In this document: positions 51,366 to 60,432 of the stretch, piece by piece
How positions within the stretch are numbered: position 1 is the first letter of the stretch
Layout of the letters: each line of letters starts with the position of its first letter
DNA from: Zobellia roscoffensis
GTDB taxonomy: Bacteria; Bacteroidota; Bacteroidia; Flavobacteriales; Flavobacteriaceae
Direction of reading: 5' to 3'
Length of the DNA: 64,000 bases
NCBI RefSeq assembly: GCF_015330165.1
Contig: NZ_JADDXT010000002.1
Location: 4,057,646 to 4,121,645 of the forward strand
Program-made: the position numbers and the translations under genes
The notes under the pieces: model-generated
Databases searched by the model: none
What the model was told of the DNA's origin: nothing
The model's input: only the letters and a program-made list of their open reading frames with translations

Positions 51366-52679
51366 TTATAATACGCTTACACGAACTTTTTTATTCTTTA
51401 ATCTAGAGTTGTTCAGCTTCTGTATCATTTGGTTCGCCAAGGACACCGGTACGGCCACAAAAGCACAATCTTGCTTGAGTTCAATGACGCCCAATTGGTC
51501 TCTTTTTAAACCACCTTGCTTAAAGAAGAGTCCCGCAATATCACCCTTTGAAATTTTATCCTTTCTCCCTCCGGATATAAATAAAGTTTCCCAATACGGT
51601 GGTTTCCTCACACCTTTTTGTGATATGTCTACCGGTTCTACATCTTTGATGAATTCAGGAACATATTCCGTTTTGGATTGTAGAACGTATGCCGTTCCTT
51701 TGGCATTGACCCGAGCTGTCCTCCCATTACGGTGGGTAAATTCTTCTACGGCCCTGGGCAGTTCATAATGAATAATATATTTCATTTCTGGAATATCGAT
51801 TCCCCTGGCCGCTAAATCCGTTGCAATCATTACCTGACACGTGCCATTTCTGAACTTTATCAATGAACGCTCACGATCACGTTGCTCCATTCCCCCAGAA
51901 AAACAGGTGTGATCTATGCGGTTTTTATCTAAAAAAGCACTCACGCGTTCTATGCTATCCTTATAATTACAAAAAATAATCCCTGGCTGGTTCCCAATAT
52001 GGAACAATAAATCTACCAGCGTCTGTAGCTTATCCTTATCCGGAGAGATTACGGTTCTAATCGCTAATCTAGATTTCCTTTTCGTATCTAAATAATCAAT
52101 AAAAGCTGGCTTATCCAACCGAACGAAATTAGGAATTTCAACCCCTTGCGTAGCGGAAGTAAGAATCCGCTTTTCAAGATTTGGCAACTGATTAATGATT
52201 TCACTCATTTCACCTTCAAAACCGGTTTCCAGCGATTTATCAAATTCATCGAGCACCAAGGTCTTGATATCAGATTTAGTAAAACGGTCACTTCCAAAAT
52301 GATCCGCAATTCTACCGGGTGTACCGATTAAAATAGCGGGAGTATGTTTTAATTCTATTTTATCTTTAGAGATAGGTCTGCCGCCATACACTGCATTCAC
52401 CTTAAAACCAGAACCCATCTCACGCACCACCTGTTCAATCTGAATGGCCAATTCTCGGGAAGGCACCAGAATCAATGCTTGCACTTCACTACACTCAGCA
52501 TCCAGCGTTTCTAAAAGCGGTAACAAGAACGCCAAGGTTTTACCTGTGCCCGTTGGAGAAAGTAGCACGGTATTTGCGTTTATGCCAATAACTTCCAATG
52601 CTTCTTCTTGCATAGGGTTCAATGCCTCAATGCCCATTTTCCGTAAAATATCCTCTTGGGTACGAATGTCGTTGGCCAT
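51366..52679 (-). CDS. DEAD-box RNA helicase with DbpA-type RNA-binding tail
   Basis: 437 residues with Q-motif region NPMQEEA, motif I SPTGTGKT, Ia PSRELAIQ, Ib TPGRIADH, II VLDEFDKS (DEFD instead of DEAD), III TSAT, V ATDLAARGIDIPE and VI HRNGRTARV. The last ~80 residues (TLFISGGRKDKISKGDIAGL ... AFVAVPVSLANQMIQKLNNS) match the DbpA RNA-binding domain, which in E. coli targets 23S rRNA helix 92. Three bases separate it from the preceding helicase gene, so both are co-transcribed. A ribosome assembly or cold-adaptation role is likely. The DEFD variant should still bind ATP/Mg, since both Asp and Glu that matter are kept. Confidence 0.9.
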   Translation of the reverse strand: MANDIRTQEDILRKMGIEALNPMQEEALEVIGINANTVLLSPTGTGKTLAFLLPLLETLDAECSEVQALILVPSRELAIQIEQVVREMGSGFKVNAVYGGRPISKDKIELKHTPAILIGTPGRIADHFGSDRFTKSDIKTLVLDEFDKSLETGFEGEMSEIINQLPNLEKRILTSATQGVEIPNFVRLDKPAFIDYLDTKRKSRLAIRTVISPDKDKLQTLVDLLFHIGNQPGIIFCNYKDSIERVSAFLDKNRIDHTCFSGGMEQRDRERSLIKFRNGTCQVMIATDLAARGIDIPEMKYIIHYELPRAVEEFTHRNGRTARVNAKGTAYVLQSKTEYVPEFIKDVEPVDISQKGVRKPPYWETLFISGGRKDKISKGDIAGLFFKQGGLKRDQLGVIELKQDCAFVAVPVSLANQMIQKLNNSRLKNKKVRVSVL

Positions 52680-52682
52680 GGC

Positions 52683-54014
52683 TTATTTCTTTTGTGGTTG
52701 TTCCGTTTTAGGTGCAGCTGGAGTGTTTTGCATGATATGGTCTGCCAGTACTTTTTCTATTAGTTCGTCTTTGGTTAAATGATGAAAAACCGTTTTTAGC
52801 TTCTCTTTGGTGTCTACGGAAACCGTACGGTTAGGCTTTGTCTTAAAAATACGTTTGGCCCAAAGTACCAGATTGGTTTCTTCCCTATTTTCAGCATCTT
52901 GCTTTTTCATTTCATTGAAAACCAACCCCAATTCCTCTTCAAATTCAGGAATATCGGCGCGTTCTTCTTCTTGTATAATGCTCAGTGAAAGTCCGGCTGC
53001 CCCTGCCCTGGCCGTACGTCCACTACGGTGTACATACGCTTCATAGGTATCTGGCAAATGGTAATTTACCACATAAGAAACTTCTTTTACGTCAATACCA
53101 CGTGCCGCTAAATCCGTTGCCACAAGAATATCAATATACCCTTCTCTAAACTGTCCCATAATCCGGTCACGGATGCCCTGTGTTAAACTACCATGAATAG
53201 AGCCCGAAGAAAATTTATTGATGGCCAATTTCTTTGCCAGCTTATTAACGGCCGCTTTGGTCTTACAAAAGATAATACCACGCTCCCCTTCTTTGGAATT
53301 CAGAAAATGAAGTAAAACTTCGAGCTTTTCAATAGGCTCCACTACCATATATTTATGGTCAATACCTTTATGGCCCATTTGCGCCATATCCGCTTCTAGG
53401 TGCACCACATGCTTGGACATATAATTCTGTACCAATTGTTTTACGGTTCCCGGCATAGTAGCTGTGAACAATAAAGTTCTTCTAGATTTTGGCATTTCAG
53501 CATCCAAAGTATCCAAATCCGTTTTTAGAGCTGTTACCATTTCATCGGCTTCGTCCAAAACCAAATATTTCAATTTTTTAATAGTGACCGCTTTTCGCTG
53601 AATCAAATCTATTAATCGTCCCGGGGTAGCAACAATAATGTGAGTAGGCTCCTTTAAACGCTCAATTTGAGGTTTTATAGGAATACCTCCACAAACCGAA
53701 GCAATGGAAATCTCAGGACTATGCGATGCAAAAGAAACCAAGTTCTCATAAATCTGCTGACCCAGTTCCCTCGTGGGAGATAAAATGACTACCTGAACAT
53801 CCGTATTTGTCGTATTGACCAACTGCAACAAGGGCAAACCGAAAGCAGCTGTTTTTCCCGTTCCCGTTTTTGCCAAGGCAACAACGTCATCTTTTTGGGA
53901 TAATACAATTGGAATGGTCTTCTCCTGAATATCCGTGGGTACGGAAATCTTAAGGTCTGCTAAACTCTGTAGTAATTGTTCGTTGATTCCTAATGCGGAA
54001 AATGACTTGGACAT
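52683..54014 (-). CDS. DEAD-box RNA helicase
   Basis: 443 residues with all motifs canonical: Q motif (PTDIQEKTIP), I AKTGTGKT, Ia PTRELGQQ, Ib TPGRLIDL, II VLDEADEM, III TATM, V ATDLAARGIDVKE, VI HRSGRTARAG. The C-terminal extension is short (about 70 residues), basic then Pro/Gln-rich, without DbpA or RRM domain. It resembles the RhlE/CshA/DeaD core group. First gene of a two-helicase operon with a perfect -7 box 15 bases before its ATG. Confidence 0.92.
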   Translation of the reverse strand: MSKSFSALGINEQLLQSLADLKISVPTDIQEKTIPIVLSQKDDVVALAKTGTGKTAAFGLPLLQLVNTTNTDVQVVILSPTRELGQQIYENLVSFASHSPEISIASVCGGIPIKPQIERLKEPTHIIVATPGRLIDLIQRKAVTIKKLKYLVLDEADEMVTALKTDLDTLDAEMPKSRRTLLFTATMPGTVKQLVQNYMSKHVVHLEADMAQMGHKGIDHKYMVVEPIEKLEVLLHFLNSKEGERGIIFCKTKAAVNKLAKKLAINKFSSGSIHGSLTQGIRDRIMGQFREGYIDILVATDLAARGIDVKEVSYVVNYHLPDTYEAYVHRSGRTARAGAAGLSLSIIQEEERADIPEFEEELGLVFNEMKKQDAENREETNLVLWAKRIFKTKPNRTVSVDTKEKLKTVFHHLTKDELIEKVLADHIMQNTPAAPKTEQPQKK

Positions 54015-54028
54015 AGAATAATTTTAAG

Positions 54029-54036
54029 CAAAGATA
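54029..54036 (-). promoter_or_regulatory. Flavobacterial -7 box for the helicase operon
   Basis: Minus strand TATCTTTG, a full TAnnTTTG match, 14 bases before the ATG at 54014, implying a very short leader. Confidence 0.5.
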
Positions 54037-54136
54037 GGCACACGAAGCATGAGAGTCGTGTAAAATGAGATGCTAATTCCTTCAAAAGCGAGCAATTAGC
54101 CCTCGGTAAACCAGCAATATTATAAATAGGTGTAAT

Positions 54137-54586
54137 TTAAGCTTCCTGTAGCGTACGTTTCGATTTTCTGTAGATATACTTAGGATAGATGCTACGTTTG
54201 GCAAAACGATTCAATTTATTGGAATTGACCATTTTAATGTAAACCGCTTTGGTAACGCCAAAATATTCATAGGTTGTACCATCCAAAAAAGTAATTTCCA
54301 AGAGCATACCTTTGTGTACATAGTCCGCAATACCAGAATTGTTAATGGTTTCATTATAGGCGTCTAGATTGGCTGCAATAGTTTCAGGAGCAATACTCAC
54401 TAAAAAATGATAGCCATCAATGATAGCACGGCTATTTACTTCCGCCTCCTCACGTTTAGGGTCTCCTTCTTGAAATTTATCTGGATGCCATTCTTTTACC
54501 AAATTCCGGTAGGTGGATTTAAGCGATTTCAATTCAATTTCCTTCTCAATTCCGAATAACTTCTTGTACTGACTAATACGTTTCAT
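54137..54586 (-). CDS. J-domain protein fused to a KTSC domain
   Basis: 149 residues. The N-terminal J domain has the HPD tripeptide in EWHPDKFQEG, after helix LKSLKSTYRNLV. The C-terminal KTSC domain reads LLEITFLDGTTYEYFGVTKA then FAKRSIYPKYIYRK. J domains stimulate Hsp70 (DnaK); KTSC domains are small modules linked to RNA polymerase/lysyl-tRNA-synthetase contexts. This combination occurs in flavobacteria. Located between helicase and Gre-like genes, all on the same strand but with separate upstream regions. A specialised DnaK co-chaperone is a reasonable inference. Confidence 0.85.
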   Translation of the reverse strand: MKRISQYKKLFGIEKEIELKSLKSTYRNLVKEWHPDKFQEGDPKREEAEVNSRAIIDGYHFLVSIAPETIAANLDAYNETINNSGIADYVHKGMLLEITFLDGTTYEYFGVTKAVYIKMVNSNKLNRFAKRSIYPKYIYRKSKRTLQEA

Positions 54587-54669
54587 AGACCCAATTTTTG
54601 AAGCGGCGAAGCTACGCCTTTATTTTGAACGACTTAGGTTAAATTTTACGTTTTTCGTTTTATTAATAT

Positions 54670-55206
54670 TTAGTCAATATTCAAAGGATAAATAGATGGT
54701 TTCGCCGTATAACTTATCTCAACAATTTTAAATGTACGGTCGGTTTTTCCAATTTTAAGTACAGCAACCTCATTTACTTTTTTCCCAATGATCAGCCTTG
54801 CAATAGGTGATAGAAAAGAGATTTTATCATCTGCAATATTAGCCTCATCTACACCTACAATTTGAAACTCTTTAGGTGTTTTAGCATCACCTATTAATAA
54901 AGAGACTAAAGCGCCAAAACGAACTTCGTTTAACGGTTGGTCATTTAAGTTCACAACTTTTGCCGAAGAAATACGCTCATTCAATAGCTGTAATTTGGCA
55001 TTTATTAAATTGATGGCAATGCGTTGTTCTTTTTCATTATCTTGATGAGAAAATTCCTTATCCTTTATCAGTCTGTCCTTCTCACTTAATAATTTATGTA
55101 AACCTGTTTCGGTTACATAATTGGTGGCGCCTAATGGCAAGTCTGCCCTTGGTGGTACCATTGGTATTTCTTCCTGATCTTCTTCTTTTACAAATCCTCT
55201 GCTCAT
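54670..55206 (-). CDS. GreA/GreB-family transcription factor
   Basis: The ATG at 55206 is used; upstream in-frame codons lack family similarity and a ribosome site. 178 residues: a 35-residue acidic/proline-rich lead (EEDQEEIPMVPPRADLPLGA), the Gre coiled coil (GLHKLLSEKDRLIKDKEF ... INAKLQLLNERISSAKV), and the FKBP-like C-terminal domain (VSLLIGDAKTPKEFQIVGVD ... ISFLSPIARLIIGKKVNEVA). The coiled-coil tip that carries the catalytic D-E pair in GreA/B is not obviously conserved (DNEKEQRIA), so it may be a Gre-like regulator rather than a cleavage factor. It acts in the RNA polymerase secondary channel by family inference. Confidence 0.8.
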   Translation of the reverse strand: MSRGFVKEEDQEEIPMVPPRADLPLGATNYVTETGLHKLLSEKDRLIKDKEFSHQDNEKEQRIAINLINAKLQLLNERISSAKVVNLNDQPLNEVRFGALVSLLIGDAKTPKEFQIVGVDEANIADDKISFLSPIARLIIGKKVNEVAVLKIGKTDRTFKIVEISYTAKPSIYPLNID

Positions 55207-55388
55207 CGAAATAATTTTAACATGCAATTTACTGGATGTCTCCCTACTTAATTGATGACATACAACACATCTTTGTCTCAAAAAAGAGATATTCTTTACA
55301 TATCAAGAATCCGTTATCAATTGTAATTTTAAAAGATGTAGTTTCATTATATTTAAGTACTTATAAATCATCAAACAACAATTTACTC

Positions 55389-56495
55389 ATGAGTTCAAGA
55401 AGAAATTTTATAGAAAAGCTATCCATAACCGCGGTAGGTCTACCATTATTGCATAGTCCCGCTCAATTGTTCGCAAATTCCACAGAACCATACGACGGAC
55501 CCATTTTAAAAGTTGCCATAATGGGATTGGGTAGCTATGGTACCCGTGTTGCCAAGGCAATGGAGGATTGTAAAAGGGCAAAACTGGTTGGTGTCATCAG
55601 CGGAACACCTTCTAAAATTAAAAAATGGCAATCAAAATATAATATACCAGATAAAAACTGCTACAACTACGAGAATTTTGATGCTATTAAGGACAATCCG
55701 GATATTGATGCCGTTTATGTAATTACACCCAACGGATTGCATAAAGATCAGTCTATACGAGTCGCCAAAGCGGGTAAGCATGTTATCTGTGAAAAACCAA
55801 TGGGCGTTAATGCAGAAGAAGGTCAAGCCATGGTAGATGCCTGTAAAGCTGCAAATGTAAAATTACTGATAGGGTATCGAATGCATTTTGAACCCAAAAC
55901 GGTTGCAGTAATACAGATGCGAAAAGACGGTGCTTTTGGTGAAACAAAATTTTTTCAAGGTCAATCTGGTTTCACTATTGGCGACCCAACACAATGGCGC
56001 TTAAACAAAGAACTTTCAGGAGGCGGTGCAATGATGGATATTGGTATCTATTCAATTAATGGTGCACGTTATATGTTGGGTGAAGAACCTGTTTGGGTTA
56101 CCGCTCAAGAAACGAAAACCAATCCTGAAAAGTTTAAAGAAGGTATTGATGAAACCATACAATTTCAAATGGGTTTTCCTAGTGGTGCCGTTGCAAATTG
56201 TTTATCGACCTATAATATGAATAATTTAGATCGCTTTTTTATGACCGGCTCTAAAGGTTTTGTTGAAATGCAACCTTCAACAGGATATGGACCCATTGAA
56301 GGCAGAACACATAAAGGAAAACTGACCCAGCCCCATGTAACCCACCAAACTTTACAAATGGATGGTATGGCAGCTTTAATATTTGAAGGAGTTCAACCCA
56401 TTGTTCCCGTTGATGGCGAAGAAGGCGTTAAGGACATGAAAATTATCGATGCCATATTCCTAGCGGCAAAAACAGGAGATAAAGTGATGTTGTAA
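55389..56495 (+). CDS. Gfo/Idh/MocA-family oxidoreductase, Tat-exported
   Basis: The ATG at 55389 gives 368 residues with a Tat-type signal (SSRRNFIEKLSITAVGLPLL). The Rossmann domain starts LKVAIMGLGSYGTRVAKAM and includes AVYVITPNGLHKDQSIRVAKAGKHV. The catalytic lysine is in CEKPMGV (EKP motif), and the C-terminal domain has GGGAMMDIGIYSINGARYML. Exported Gfo/Idh/MocA enzymes carry a tightly held NAD(P) and oxidise or dehydrate sugars in the periplasm, for example forming 3-keto sugars. It is convergent, 22 bp apart, with a DUF1080 (3-keto-disaccharide hydrolase-type) lipoprotein gene. Confidence 0.9.
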   Translation: MSSRRNFIEKLSITAVGLPLLHSPAQLFANSTEPYDGPILKVAIMGLGSYGTRVAKAMEDCKRAKLVGVISGTPSKIKKWQSKYNIPDKNCYNYENFDAIKDNPDIDAVYVITPNGLHKDQSIRVAKAGKHVICEKPMGVNAEEGQAMVDACKAANVKLLIGYRMHFEPKTVAVIQMRKDGAFGETKFFQGQSGFTIGDPTQWRLNKELSGGGAMMDIGIYSINGARYMLGEEPVWVTAQETKTNPEKFKEGIDETIQFQMGFPSGAVANCLSTYNMNNLDRFFMTGSKGFVEMQPSTGYGPIEGRTHKGKLTQPHVTHQTLQMDGMAALIFEGVQPIVPVDGEEGVKDMKIIDAIFLAAKTGDKVML

Positions 56496-56517
56496 ATTAA
56501 ACCGATAATTGTTGGAA

Positions 56518-57345
56518 CTAAAATTCAATTAGTTCAATACTTTTAAAATCTATAGGGTGGCTATTGGACTGTAAGGAAACATAGCCGCCTTTTACCTTGG
56601 TATCATTACCATCCATTAACTTTTTTGCCATTTCGTTCGCTGGGTTGTATGTGGGATTTGAATAGGTTAGAATTTTTTCCCCGTTTACAAAATGTGTAAT
56701 AACCCCGTTTTTAATTTCAATTTCGGCAGTAACCCATTGGTCGCCATGAAATGTTCTTGCAATATCAGCGGCAATACACGTGGTTGTATTCTTTTCACCA
56801 TTATATTCAATGAACATACCGTTCGTACAGGCAGCCCCTAAAGGGCGCTCGTCCGTTCCATTACCACCATGAAAATTGTATTCTAAACATACCGGAAAAG
56901 CTTGATCTATTTTTTGCGTAACCGGTGGTTGTCCGTGGAATTGGATGCCACTATCACGATAACCCCAAGTAGGTGCCCCAGGTGCTGTTTCGCTAACAAA
57001 TCTGTAAACAACTTTTAGCCGATAATTAGTCAAATATTTATCAAAATAAACGGTACCGAATCGGTCTTTAAATTCCGACCCGTATGCATCATATCGTATT
57101 TTTAAAATACTATCTTCTACCCGTAAGGTATTTCCAAAATTTTCACCTAACTCATGCCCCGGAATTTTTATGGTCCATCCGGTTATATCTTTCCCATTAA
57201 AGATGGAAGTCCATTTAGGCTCGGTACTAACTGCTGCCTGCTCCGTAGTTTGCGCAGTATTTTTTCTTACTTTTTTATTTCCACAGGAATAAGAAGTTAA
57301 GAACAGTATAGCAACTATTGCCGGAATGCAAATAAGTCGTTTCAT
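56518..57345 (-). CDS. DUF1080 (3-keto-disaccharide hydrolase-type) lipoprotein
   Basis: 275 residues: lipoprotein signal with Cys21 (LTSYSC), then a jelly-roll domain of the DUF1080 family (WTSIFNGKDITGWTIKIPG, YFDKYLTNYRLKVVYRF, GIQFHGQPP, VCLEYNFHGGN, VTAEIEIKNGVITHFVNGEK, GGYVSLQSNSHPIDFKSIEL). NGKDxxGW, a histidine-bearing strand and the final GxxxLQSHxxxIxFRxIxL-like element are the family hallmarks. DUF1080 members have been assigned 3-keto-disaccharide hydrolase activity. A functional link to the neighbouring Gfo/Idh/MocA oxidoreductase is likely though the genes are convergent, not co-transcribed. Confidence 0.88.
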   Translation of the reverse strand: MKRLICIPAIVAILFLTSYSCGNKKVRKNTAQTTEQAAVSTEPKWTSIFNGKDITGWTIKIPGHELGENFGNTLRVEDSILKIRYDAYGSEFKDRFGTVYFDKYLTNYRLKVVYRFVSETAPGAPTWGYRDSGIQFHGQPPVTQKIDQAFPVCLEYNFHGGNGTDERPLGAACTNGMFIEYNGEKNTTTCIAADIARTFHGDQWVTAEIEIKNGVITHFVNGEKILTYSNPTYNPANEMAKKLMDGNDTKVKGGYVSLQSNSHPIDFKSIELIEF

Positions 57346-57423
57346 AAATAGGACAAGTTTGTGCTGACAGTCCTAAATGTACAGAAAATTAAAAGGTGAT
57401 GGTATAAAATTACCTTCGGGCTT

Positions 57424-58167
57424 TTAAGAATTCAAAGAGTTGTCATTAATGTATTCTAGAAATTGGGGCTTGTACTGTTCAGAGACCGTAATACGTTGTT
57501 TGTTGATGATAATCTGGCTACGTTCAACCACTTCAACATATTTTAGGGCAACTATAAAAGATCTATGTACGCGCATAAACTGCGAAGAAGGTAAATCTTC
57601 CTCTAGGCTTTTTAGACTCATTAATGTTAGAATTGGCTTCGGGTTGTCTTTCAACCAAATTTTAATATAATCTTTTAAACCCTCAAAATAGAGTACATCT
57701 GCCAATTTAATGCGTAATTGTTTGTATTCGGATTTTACGAAAAGAAACTCCTTTTCTTGAGGTATTTCTTGACTTTGAGCGGTTTTATTTCCTCTCACTA
57801 ATGAAAACCACTCTAAAGCTTTGTTAGAAGCCGTTAAGAATTCAGCATAATCAAAAGGTTTAAGCAGATAATCTAAAGCTTCTACTTTAAAGCCTTCTAG
57901 GGCATATTGATCAAAGGCGGTGGTGAAGATGACCTTAGAATTTTTCGGTAGCATTTTTGAAAATTCAATACCTGTTAAATCTGGCATCTGAATGTCAAGA
58001 AAAAGAAGGTCAACCTGTTCTGTATTTAAAAACTGCATGGCTTCAATGGCGCTATTGCACTTCTTTTTAAGTTTTAAATACGGAGTTTTCTCCACATAAC
58101 TTTCTACTAGATTCACCGCCATAGGTTCATCATCCACAATCATACAAGTAATCTGAACTGCTTCCAT
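57424..58167 (-). CDS. LytTR-family response regulator
   Basis: 247 residues: receiver with VDDEP, phospho-acceptor Asp58 in LLFLDIQMPDLTG and Lys in LLKPFDY, then a LytTR DNA-binding domain (LFVKSEYKQLRIKLADVLYF, FMRVHRSFIVALKYVEVVER). Last gene of a six-gene minus-strand operon, one base after the kinase gene. It should control the MacA/MacB/TolC-type export genes it is transcribed with (inferred). Confidence 0.93.
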   Translation of the reverse strand: MEAVQITCMIVDDEPMAVNLVESYVEKTPYLKLKKKCNSAIEAMQFLNTEQVDLLFLDIQMPDLTGIEFSKMLPKNSKVIFTTAFDQYALEGFKVEALDYLLKPFDYAEFLTASNKALEWFSLVRGNKTAQSQEIPQEKEFLFVKSEYKQLRIKLADVLYFEGLKDYIKIWLKDNPKPILTLMSLKSLEEDLPSSQFMRVHRSFIVALKYVEVVERSQIIINKQRITVSEQYKPQFLEYINDNSLNS

Positions 58168-58168
58168 A

Positions 58169-59203
58169 CTAGGTTATAATTTTCAGGTAAACCGAATAAA
58201 TACCATCTTTGGTTTCTTGTGTGAACTGGTGTTTATTGGGGTATAGTAATTGTAATCTCTTTTCTAAGTTAGGCAGACCAATACCAGAACCACTTTTATC
58301 TGTATGCTCTTTAGGAAAGTTATAATTTTCAATTTGAAATACTACACTATTATCTTGGGTAATCATATCAATGGAAATTACACTTTCTTTATTGGCAGAA
58401 ACACCATGTTTAAAAGCATTTTCTATTAATGAAATAAACAGCAAAGGGGCAATTTTAATTTGCGGCTCACTAAGGGGAAAACTAGATTCTACCGTGGTTT
58501 TATCCGTTAGGCGCAACTTCATCAATTCGATATACTTTCTCATGAATTCTATTTCTTTTGAAAGCGGTATAAATTCTGTACTTGTTTCATATAACAAATA
58601 GCGCATTAATTTGCTCAGGCTATGAATTGTAGACTTTGCTTTTTCTGGAGAGATATCCACCAATGAATAGATGTTGTTCAAGGAGTTGAAAAAGAAATGT
58701 GGTTGAAGTTGATATCTAAGATGTTGCAGTTCTGTCTGTAACTTAAAATTATCGGCTTCTTTCTTTTCAGCTTCTGTTTTTACCCATCTTTTAGTTGTTT
58801 TAATGGCTATTGAAAACAGTATTGGAGCTGCATAAGATAGCATTTGCACATATATAAACAACTGAAATGGAGGTCCTTCCCTACTATCATCTTGTGGTCT
58901 GTTTTTAATGAGGTCAGCAAAGTAACTAGCTTCAATAAATTCTTTAAGCAGAATAGAAAAACCTATTAAACCAAGATTGATAATAATAAAGGCGAATGTC
59001 TTTTTAGAGAATAGAAACCTATCGATTAGATCGAAAAAATTCAAATAAAATATCACCGCATAGAATAACATAGGAATCAAGAAATGGGCAACCAATCTAT
59101 TGGTATCCAATTCTTGCCCGTATGATAGAACGAAGGGCATGCTGAACAGCACCAACCAAATGAGAAGGTGCTGTGCTAGTAGTATTTTTTTGTTTTTATA
59201 CAT
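58169..59203 (-). CDS. LytS/YehU-type sensor histidine kinase
   Basis: 344 residues: four membrane helices (about 9-30, 37-57, 68-89, 112-132), a short coiled coil, and the His_kinase domain with the acceptor His in QLQPHFFFNSLNNIYSLVD. The ATPase part follows (IKIAPLLFISLIENAFKHGV, GSGIGLPNLEKRLQLLY). There is almost no periplasmic domain, so it likely senses within the membrane. It sits between the ABC permease and the LytTR regulator with gaps of 6 and 1 bp, typical of Bacteroidota export-plus-sensor operons. Confidence 0.93.
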   Translation of the reverse strand: MYKNKKILLAQHLLIWLVLFSMPFVLSYGQELDTNRLVAHFLIPMLFYAVIFYLNFFDLIDRFLFSKKTFAFIIINLGLIGFSILLKEFIEASYFADLIKNRPQDDSREGPPFQLFIYVQMLSYAAPILFSIAIKTTKRWVKTEAEKKEADNFKLQTELQHLRYQLQPHFFFNSLNNIYSLVDISPEKAKSTIHSLSKLMRYLLYETSTEFIPLSKEIEFMRKYIELMKLRLTDKTTVESSFPLSEPQIKIAPLLFISLIENAFKHGVSANKESVISIDMITQDNSVVFQIENYNFPKEHTDKSGSGIGLPNLEKRLQLLYPNKHQFTQETKDGIYSVYLKIIT

Positions 59204-59209
59204 AGTTAC

Positions 59210-60430
59210 TTATTCATAGCGCAATGCTGTAATAGGGTCTAATGCCGCAGCTTTTTTTGCAGGGTACCATCCAAAGAAAATACCGGTAATCGCACACACG
59301 GCAAATGACACAAAAATGGAATACATGGCTACACTTGTAGGCCAATGTAAGAACTTTTCTATGAAAACGGTAGCGCTTAAACCTAAGATTACACCTAAGA
59401 GTCCGCCTGTTATACTGATCAATATAGCTTCAATTAAGAATTGTAATAGAATATCAGAGCCTTTTCCTCCAACTGCCATACGTAGTCCAATTTCCTTTGT
59501 ACGTTCTTTTACAGACACATACATAATGTTCATAATACCGATACCACCGATCAATAACGATATACTTGCTACTGCAACCAATAGTATGGTGAGCATTTCA
59601 CTGGTAGAACTAAAAGTTGAAATTAATTCTTCCATAGAACGCACAGAAAAATCATCCTCTTCATTATCCATCAACTTGTGTTCTGAGCGTAATATATCGG
59701 TAACCTCAATTACGGCATCTGGTGCATCATCTTCACTAACGGCAGAAGCCATAATCTGATTCAAATAATCAATGGCCAAGATTCTTTTTTGTACTGTCGT
59801 ATAAGGCGCTATTACAATATCATCTTGATCTTGACCAAAAGTGTTTTCGCCTTTCTCTTCTAAAACTCCTATTACCTTGAACGGAATATTATCAAAACGT
59901 ATCATTTGACCTACGGGATCTTGACCATCTGGAAAAACATTTTCGACCACAGTTTGACCAAGCACTACGACTTTAGAAGCTGACTTTACCTCTGCATCGG
60001 TGAACATGCTACCGCTTTGAAGACCAACAACTTTAATTTCTAGATAATCCGGGTTTACACCGTATATAGTACTAGGCCAGTTATTTGCACCACTAATGAC
60101 TTGTCCGCCACCGTTCACCACTGGTGTAATGTAGCTCAATAGGGTAGATTTTTCTTTTATGACTTCATAATTATCTAGTGTCAACGTTTGCACATCACCA
60201 CCACTACCTCTTGCCGGTCCTCTATCATCGGTACCGGGTCTTATGGTAATCATATTAGACCCCATGCTTGAAATGGTACTTCTTATACTCTCTTTTGAAC
60301 CTTCCCCTATTGCTAACATGGCAATTACTGATGCTACACCTATTATTATACCTAACATGGTCAACAGGGTTCTCATTTTATTGAGAACTATGGCTTTATA
60401 TGCTATTTTAAGTAGATTTAATATTCTCAT
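59210..60430 (-). CDS. MacB-type ABC permease (FtsX family)
   Basis: The ATG at 60430 is used (the upstream TTG is less likely), giving 406 residues. The N-terminus IAYKAIVLNKMRTLLTMLGI and GVASVIAMLAIGEGSKESI are classical for MacB permeases. The periplasmic domain spans about 45-285, and the three C-terminal helices include IGGIGIMNIMYVSVKERTKEIGLRMAVGG, with the mechanotransmission/coupling motif ERTKEIGLRMA. It starts two bases after the ATPase gene's stop. With the ATPase, adaptor and TolC it forms a tripartite exporter for peptides, lipids or antibiotics; the substrate is unknown. Confidence 0.93.
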   Translation of the reverse strand: MRILNLLKIAYKAIVLNKMRTLLTMLGIIIGVASVIAMLAIGEGSKESIRSTISSMGSNMITIRPGTDDRGPARGSGGDVQTLTLDNYEVIKEKSTLLSYITPVVNGGGQVISGANNWPSTIYGVNPDYLEIKVVGLQSGSMFTDAEVKSASKVVVLGQTVVENVFPDGQDPVGQMIRFDNIPFKVIGVLEEKGENTFGQDQDDIVIAPYTTVQKRILAIDYLNQIMASAVSEDDAPDAVIEVTDILRSEHKLMDNEEDDFSVRSMEELISTFSSTSEMLTILLVAVASISLLIGGIGIMNIMYVSVKERTKEIGLRMAVGGKGSDILLQFLIEAILISITGGLLGVILGLSATVFIEKFLHWPTSVAMYSIFVSFAVCAITGIFFGWYPAKKAAALDPITALRYE

Positions 60431-60432
60431 AA

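Noticed and set aside
51298..51768. 156-codon plus-strand frame
   Set aside because: It overlaps the cold-shock promoter and the DbpA-type helicase gene; composition is that of an antisense shadow.
59316..59759. 147-codon plus-strand frame
   Set aside because: Antisense to the MacB-type permease with no recognisable domain.
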